A stretch of DNA of 7,770 bases from Nitrososphaerales archaeon TH5895 (GTDB lineage: Archaea; Thermoproteota; Nitrososphaeria; Nitrososphaerales; Nitrososphaeraceae): positions 1 through 7,770 of the forward strand of contig JAATVS010000615.1 in assembly GCA_014523695.1 (NCBI GenBank), read 5' to 3'. Below, in pieces: positions 5,430-7,770 of the stretch. Below the pieces are notes generated by a model, which searched no databases, was not told the origin of the DNA, and worked only from the letters and a program-made list of their open reading frames with translations. Within the stretch, counting starts at the first letter, position 1, and each line of letters opens with the position of its first letter. The translations under genes were made by a program, and so were the position numbers.

Positions 5430-5632
5430 AATTCTAGTTTGACTATGCTAATAAGTCTAAATTGAAATCCTTGTATTTGACCTTACCCAATTGTGCTTTC
5501 GTAATTGAATACAGTTTCAATGCTCCAAATCCTTATGATTTGCAAATTAGGCAAGCTGACCACTATTCCTTATCTGAATCGGGACAGATTATCGTATCAA
5601 CAACGAAGTAAGTGGAATTTCTGCAATAATTC

Positions 5633-5645
5633 GTTATTGAATAAC
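5633..5645. repeat. palindrome GTTATT-G-AATAAC
   Basis: The two 6-bp arms are perfect inverted copies around one base. It lies about 40 nt upstream of the exporter TATA box and 20 bp before the next inverted repeat, so it may be a second regulator site. AT-rich palindromes of this size also arise by chance. Confidence 0.3.
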
Positions 5646-5665
5646 ACCAATGTTAAAGTTTGATG

Positions 5666-5679
5666 ACTGACCAGTCAGT
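5666..5679. promoter_or_regulatory. inverted repeat ACTGAC-CA-GTCAGT, candidate operator of the exporter
   Basis: Perfect 6-bp arms surround a 2-bp centre, ending four bases before the TATA box at 5684, where the archaeal BRE lies. A protein bound here would compete with TFB/TBP. Exporters of the DrrAB type are often controlled by drug-sensing repressors, which suits this placement; the repressor is not identified. Confidence 0.45.
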
Positions 5680-5683
5680 TATG

Positions 5684-5691
5684 TTTAAATA
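5684..5691 (+). promoter_or_regulatory. TATA box of the ABC export operon
   Basis: TTTAAATA predicts transcription from about 5713, giving a leader of roughly 105 nt before the ATG at 5820. A second AT-rich string (CATATTTATAAT, 5723-5734) could serve a shorter leader. The leadered transcript agrees with the ribosome binding site found upstream of the start. Confidence 0.45.
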
Positions 5692-5717
5692 CGGGAATGC
5701 TAGCCATTTATCTACTC

Positions 5718-5750
5718 CTTTGCATATTTATAATCTATACTTTGCATATT
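5718..5750 (+). repeat. 11-bp direct repeat CTTTGCATATT, two copies
   Basis: Exact copies lie at 5718-5728 and 5740-5750, 22 bp apart (two helical turns), inside the predicted leader or around the second TATA-like string. This could place two protein subunits on one face of the DNA. Confidence 0.35.
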
Positions 5751-5806
5751 ATTACTCAAGAGTTGAACGCTTGTACACTAATTATGACTTAATGGTATGG
5801 TAATCT

Positions 5807-5811
5807 GGTGG
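5807..5811 (+). promoter_or_regulatory. ribosome binding site of the ABC ATPase gene
   Basis: GGTGG with 8 nt spacing to ATG 5820 fits an archaeal Shine-Dalgarno site. It supports this start over the nearby ATG at 5816, which is in another frame and stops after seven codons. Confidence 0.5.
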
Positions 5812-5819
5812 ACCAATGA

Positions 5820-6962
5820 ATGTTAAACAACAGAACTAGCAATCAAGCACATTCATCGACCAGAGATCGAAACGGACCATGTATTTCAGTTACTAATCTT
5901 AAAAAGCAATATGGTAAAGCTAATGCGTTTACCCTTGATGGCATTTCATTTGACGTAGAATATGGTACAGTCTTTGGATTTCTTGGTCCAAATGGAGCTG
6001 GAAAGACTACAACACTTAAGATCCTTACCACTCTTCTTAGTCCCACATCTGGGAGTGTATATATATTTGGTAAAGATCTAATTAAGAAACAGTCTGAAAT
6101 CAAGAGAAAAATAGGAGTTGTGTCCCAGAACCCTAGTTATGAGGCGAATTTAACAGTCGAAAGGGCCCTTGATCTATATGGTCTGTTATGGGGATTGCAT
6201 GATAGTAGAGTGCGGAAAGATAAAGTAAATGAAATATTGAATACGTTTGATCTTGAATCCATCAGAAATTCCAAGAATGATGAACTCTCTATAGGCCAGA
6301 GAAGACGAGTGCAGCTTGCAAGAGAATTTATACATGGAGCGGATATGGATCTCTTATTTCTTGATGAACCCACGGTAGGATTGGATCCTTCTGCTAGGCG
6401 TATGCTTCTTGATTATATAAAGAAACATGTAATGTCTGGTCTGACGGTTTTCTTTACTACTCATATAATGGAGGAAGCAGAATATTTGTGTGACGAAATT
6501 GCAATTATAGATAATGGAAGAATAATCGCCTTTGACACACCAACAGGGCTTAAACAGAAATATGGTGGAGCAAACAAGATCATAGAAATTACTTTCAAAG
6601 AGGTACTCAGTCAATCCTTTATTGATCTACTAAAGAAAATAATTGTAAGTAGTACTGGTAGTCGTGACCAAAAGGATAAAGACGGCAATCATAAGAATTA
6701 TGATGAATCCACTAGTAATAATATTAGCAAAGATAAGATTAATACTACTACTACTTCCCATGTCGATATAAAAGGAACAAATCCAAGTGCAGTTTCAATT
6801 ACAGTGAATAATGCAGAGGAAGTTATCTCTGAGATATTACAGCTCGTTTCGAAGAATGGCATGCAGATAGAGAGTATCTCAATAAATCCGCCATCACTTG
6901 AGGAAGTATTCTTATCAATAGTCAATGATGAAAATAATTCGAGGAATAACGGAAGAAAATGA
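5820..6962 (+). CDS. ABC exporter ATP-binding protein, DrrA type, 380 aa
   Basis: All ATPase motifs are present: Walker A GPNGAGKTT (56-64), Q-loop Gln103 (VVSQNP), signature LSIGQ (156-160, in place of LSGGQ), Walker B LLFLDEP (178-184), D-loop GLD (187-189) and switch His215 (TTHIMEEAE). It hydrolyses ATP in the cytoplasm to drive the ABC-2 permease encoded next; TGA 6960-6962 overlaps the permease ATG 6959-6961, so translation is coupled. The C-terminal DrrA/DUF4162-like domain ends in NPPSLEEVFLSIV (about 356-368), the family hallmark. Between the catalytic core and that tail, residues about 275-315 form a Ser/Asn/Lys/Asp/Thr-rich low-complexity insert (KDKDGNHKNYDESTSNN) that makes the protein longer than the usual 300-340. 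DrrAB-type exporters move drugs, lipids or surface polymers; the substrate here cannot be read from sequence. Confidence 0.95.
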   Translation: MLNNRTSNQAHSSTRDRNGPCISVTNLKKQYGKANAFTLDGISFDVEYGTVFGFLGPNGAGKTTTLKILTTLLSPTSGSVYIFGKDLIKKQSEIKRKIGVVSQNPSYEANLTVERALDLYGLLWGLHDSRVRKDKVNEILNTFDLESIRNSKNDELSIGQRRRVQLAREFIHGADMDLLFLDEPTVGLDPSARRMLLDYIKKHVMSGLTVFFTTHIMEEAEYLCDEIAIIDNGRIIAFDTPTGLKQKYGGANKIIEITFKEVLSQSFIDLLKKIIVSSTGSRDQKDKDGNHKNYDESTSNNISKDKINTTTTSHVDIKGTNPSAVSITVNNAEEVISEILQLVSKNGMQIESISINPPSLEEVFLSIVNDENNSRNNGRK

Positions 6963-7753
6963 AATCAATGAATGACTATATCATGGTGTACAGTATCCTT
7001 TTACTAGTGTACAGGAACATTGTAGCTGCGATCGATAAGATGTTTTTGATTTGGCAAATAGCCTTTCCGGTTGTTTATATATTTGTTGCAGGATACGCGT
7101 ATTCTGCATTAATAGGAGATCAAGGCATCGCTATAGGATCGTTGACTGTAACGTATGTCTCATTTTTGACTGCAGGCATGATAGGATTTAATGTAATGAA
7201 TGGGAGTACTATAGCTGGGGCTATCATTTGGAATGACAAGAGAAATGGCATGTTTCAACAAATTCTGGTCATGCCATTCAATAAAATTCAATATGTTATT
7301 GCCAATCTTATAACACTCATTCTAATTGGATTAGGGAGTGCTGCAGTTATTATGCTAATTGGTTTTCCAACAATATTCCATGACATCAACGTCACACCAT
7401 GGAGTATCCCCTACACGGTATACGCACTAGTAGCAGGATCGATATTCTTTGGTTCATTCACAATAATTTTATCCACTAGGATGAAAAGTAGTGAAGGCTA
7501 TAATGTAATTAGTAATGGCCTATTCTTATTCTTTGCTTTTGTTAGTTCAGCGTTTTATCCTGCAGAAGGTTTGCCTCAACCCTTAGCTGCGGCCTTCTAT
7601 GTCAACCCGTTAACCTATATAGTAGACATTACCAGAGCAGGAATATTTGCACAAATAGACATGTTTACCAATGTTGAGGTATTAATACTTGGTTTACTTT
7701 CATCTGCAGTATTTTTAATCGCTACGAGGTCAATGATCAAGATGGAAGGTTAG
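6959..7753 (+). CDS. ABC-2 type exporter permease, DrrB type, 264 aa
   Basis: This integral membrane partner of the preceding ATPase starts at ATG 6959 inside an ATGA overlap and ends at TAG 7751-7753, so it is complete. Six helices are expected at about 30-50, 61-83, 112-134, 146-170, 178-200 and 238-258. The cytoplasmic segment IIWNDKRNGMFQQILVMPF (about 89-107) corresponds to the RxxGxxxxLLxxP coupling region of ABC-2 permeases that contacts the ATPase. The late extracytoplasmic segment with FYPAEGLPQPLAAAFYVNP and LTYIVDITRAG is the conserved ABC-2 region before the last helix. The pair would assemble as two ATPases plus two permeases in the cytoplasmic membrane. There is no Met-rich or His-rich loop that would suggest metal export. 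The 17 bases after the stop show nothing. Confidence 0.95.
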   Translation: MKSMNDYIMVYSILLLVYRNIVAAIDKMFLIWQIAFPVVYIFVAGYAYSALIGDQGIAIGSLTVTYVSFLTAGMIGFNVMNGSTIAGAIIWNDKRNGMFQQILVMPFNKIQYVIANLITLILIGLGSAAVIMLIGFPTIFHDINVTPWSIPYTVYALVAGSIFFGSFTIILSTRMKSSEGYNVISNGLFLFFAFVSSAFYPAEGLPQPLAAAFYVNPLTYIVDITRAGIFAQIDMFTNVEVLILGLLSSAVFLIATRSMIKMEG

Positions 7754-7770
7754 ATACTCTATACAGTGAT

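Larger units (their letters stand above)
5430..5819. other. 390-bp divergent regulatory region between the regulator and the ABC operon
   Basis: No gene is supported here. The left part (5430-5630) should hold the promoter of the winged-helix gene and is otherwise featureless. The right part holds a 13-bp palindrome (5633-5645), the ACTGAC-CA-GTCAGT repeat (5666-5679), a TATA box (5684-5691), an 11-bp direct repeat (5718-5750) and a ribosome binding site (5807-5811), all arranged towards the + strand operon. Confidence 0.6.

Noticed and set aside
5843..6925. several - strand frames of 75-86 codons opposite the ABC ATPase
   Set aside because: All are antisense to a protein with every ABC motif in place; none has a family match or promoter.
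6959..7753. idea that the exporter is a metal or copper efflux system
   Set aside because: No Cys/His/Met metal motifs in the permease or ATPase; DrrAB-type organisation fits an organic or lipid-like substrate, which remains unknown.
1..7770. tRNA genes, CRISPR array, insertion sequence with terminal repeats
   Set aside because: I looked for repeats, cloverleaf-like arms and transposase motifs by eye on both strands and saw none that hold up.

Overview
The window looks like a piece of an ammonia-oxidising archaeon (class Nitrososphaeria, formerly Thaumarchaeota), most likely a low-GC soil lineage of the Nitrosocosmicus type. This is inferred, not proven. The grounds are low GC, archaeal TATA boxes 24-28 nt before start codons (near-leaderless transcripts), secreted cupredoxin-like and Ser/Asn/Gln-rich proteins, a small winged-helix regulator paired with a three-helix membrane protein, and a DrrA/DrrB-type ABC exporter. 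No rRNA, tRNA, CRISPR array, transposase or phage structural gene is visible.

Layout. Positions 1-198 hold the 3' end of an unidentified + strand gene. On the - strand, 421-1036 is a secreted-protein gene broken by three frameshifts; its coding frames still join into one sensible protein from signal peptide to C-terminal Cys motif. At 1332-1607 (+) is a small winged-helix-like protein with a clear TATA box. At 1753-2562 (-) is an exported cupredoxin-fold protein that lacks the usual copper Cys; its TATA box shows that the long upstream in-frame extension is not part of the gene. At 2861-3174 (-) lie the remains of a Vsr-like/DUF559-like PD-(D/E)XK nuclease, broken by a 2-bp slip and a stop codon. 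At 3387-4460 (+) is a sugar-nucleotidyltransferase relative whose left-handed beta-helix is intact but whose N-terminal nucleotide-binding motif is not recognisable. It converges on a - strand pair: an ArsR-like winged-helix regulator (5118-5429) and a three-helix membrane protein (4732-5040). A 390-bp divergent region with palindromes and direct repeats leads to a two-gene ABC export operon, ATPase 5820-6962 and permease 6959-7753, joined by an ATGA overlap.

How it fits together. Positions 1-3400 read as accessory DNA in decay, with two pseudogenes and loose intergenic sequence around a secreted protein and a small regulator. Positions 3387-7753 are better-kept genes for the cell surface: a sugar-nucleotide/acyltransferase-like enzyme, a regulator with a membrane partner, and an exporter. 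No clearly new multi-gene defence or metabolic system is visible. The most useful observations are the two reconstructable pseudogenes, the metal-site loss in the cupredoxin, the degenerate nucleotidyltransferase domain, and the candidate operators in front of the exporter.
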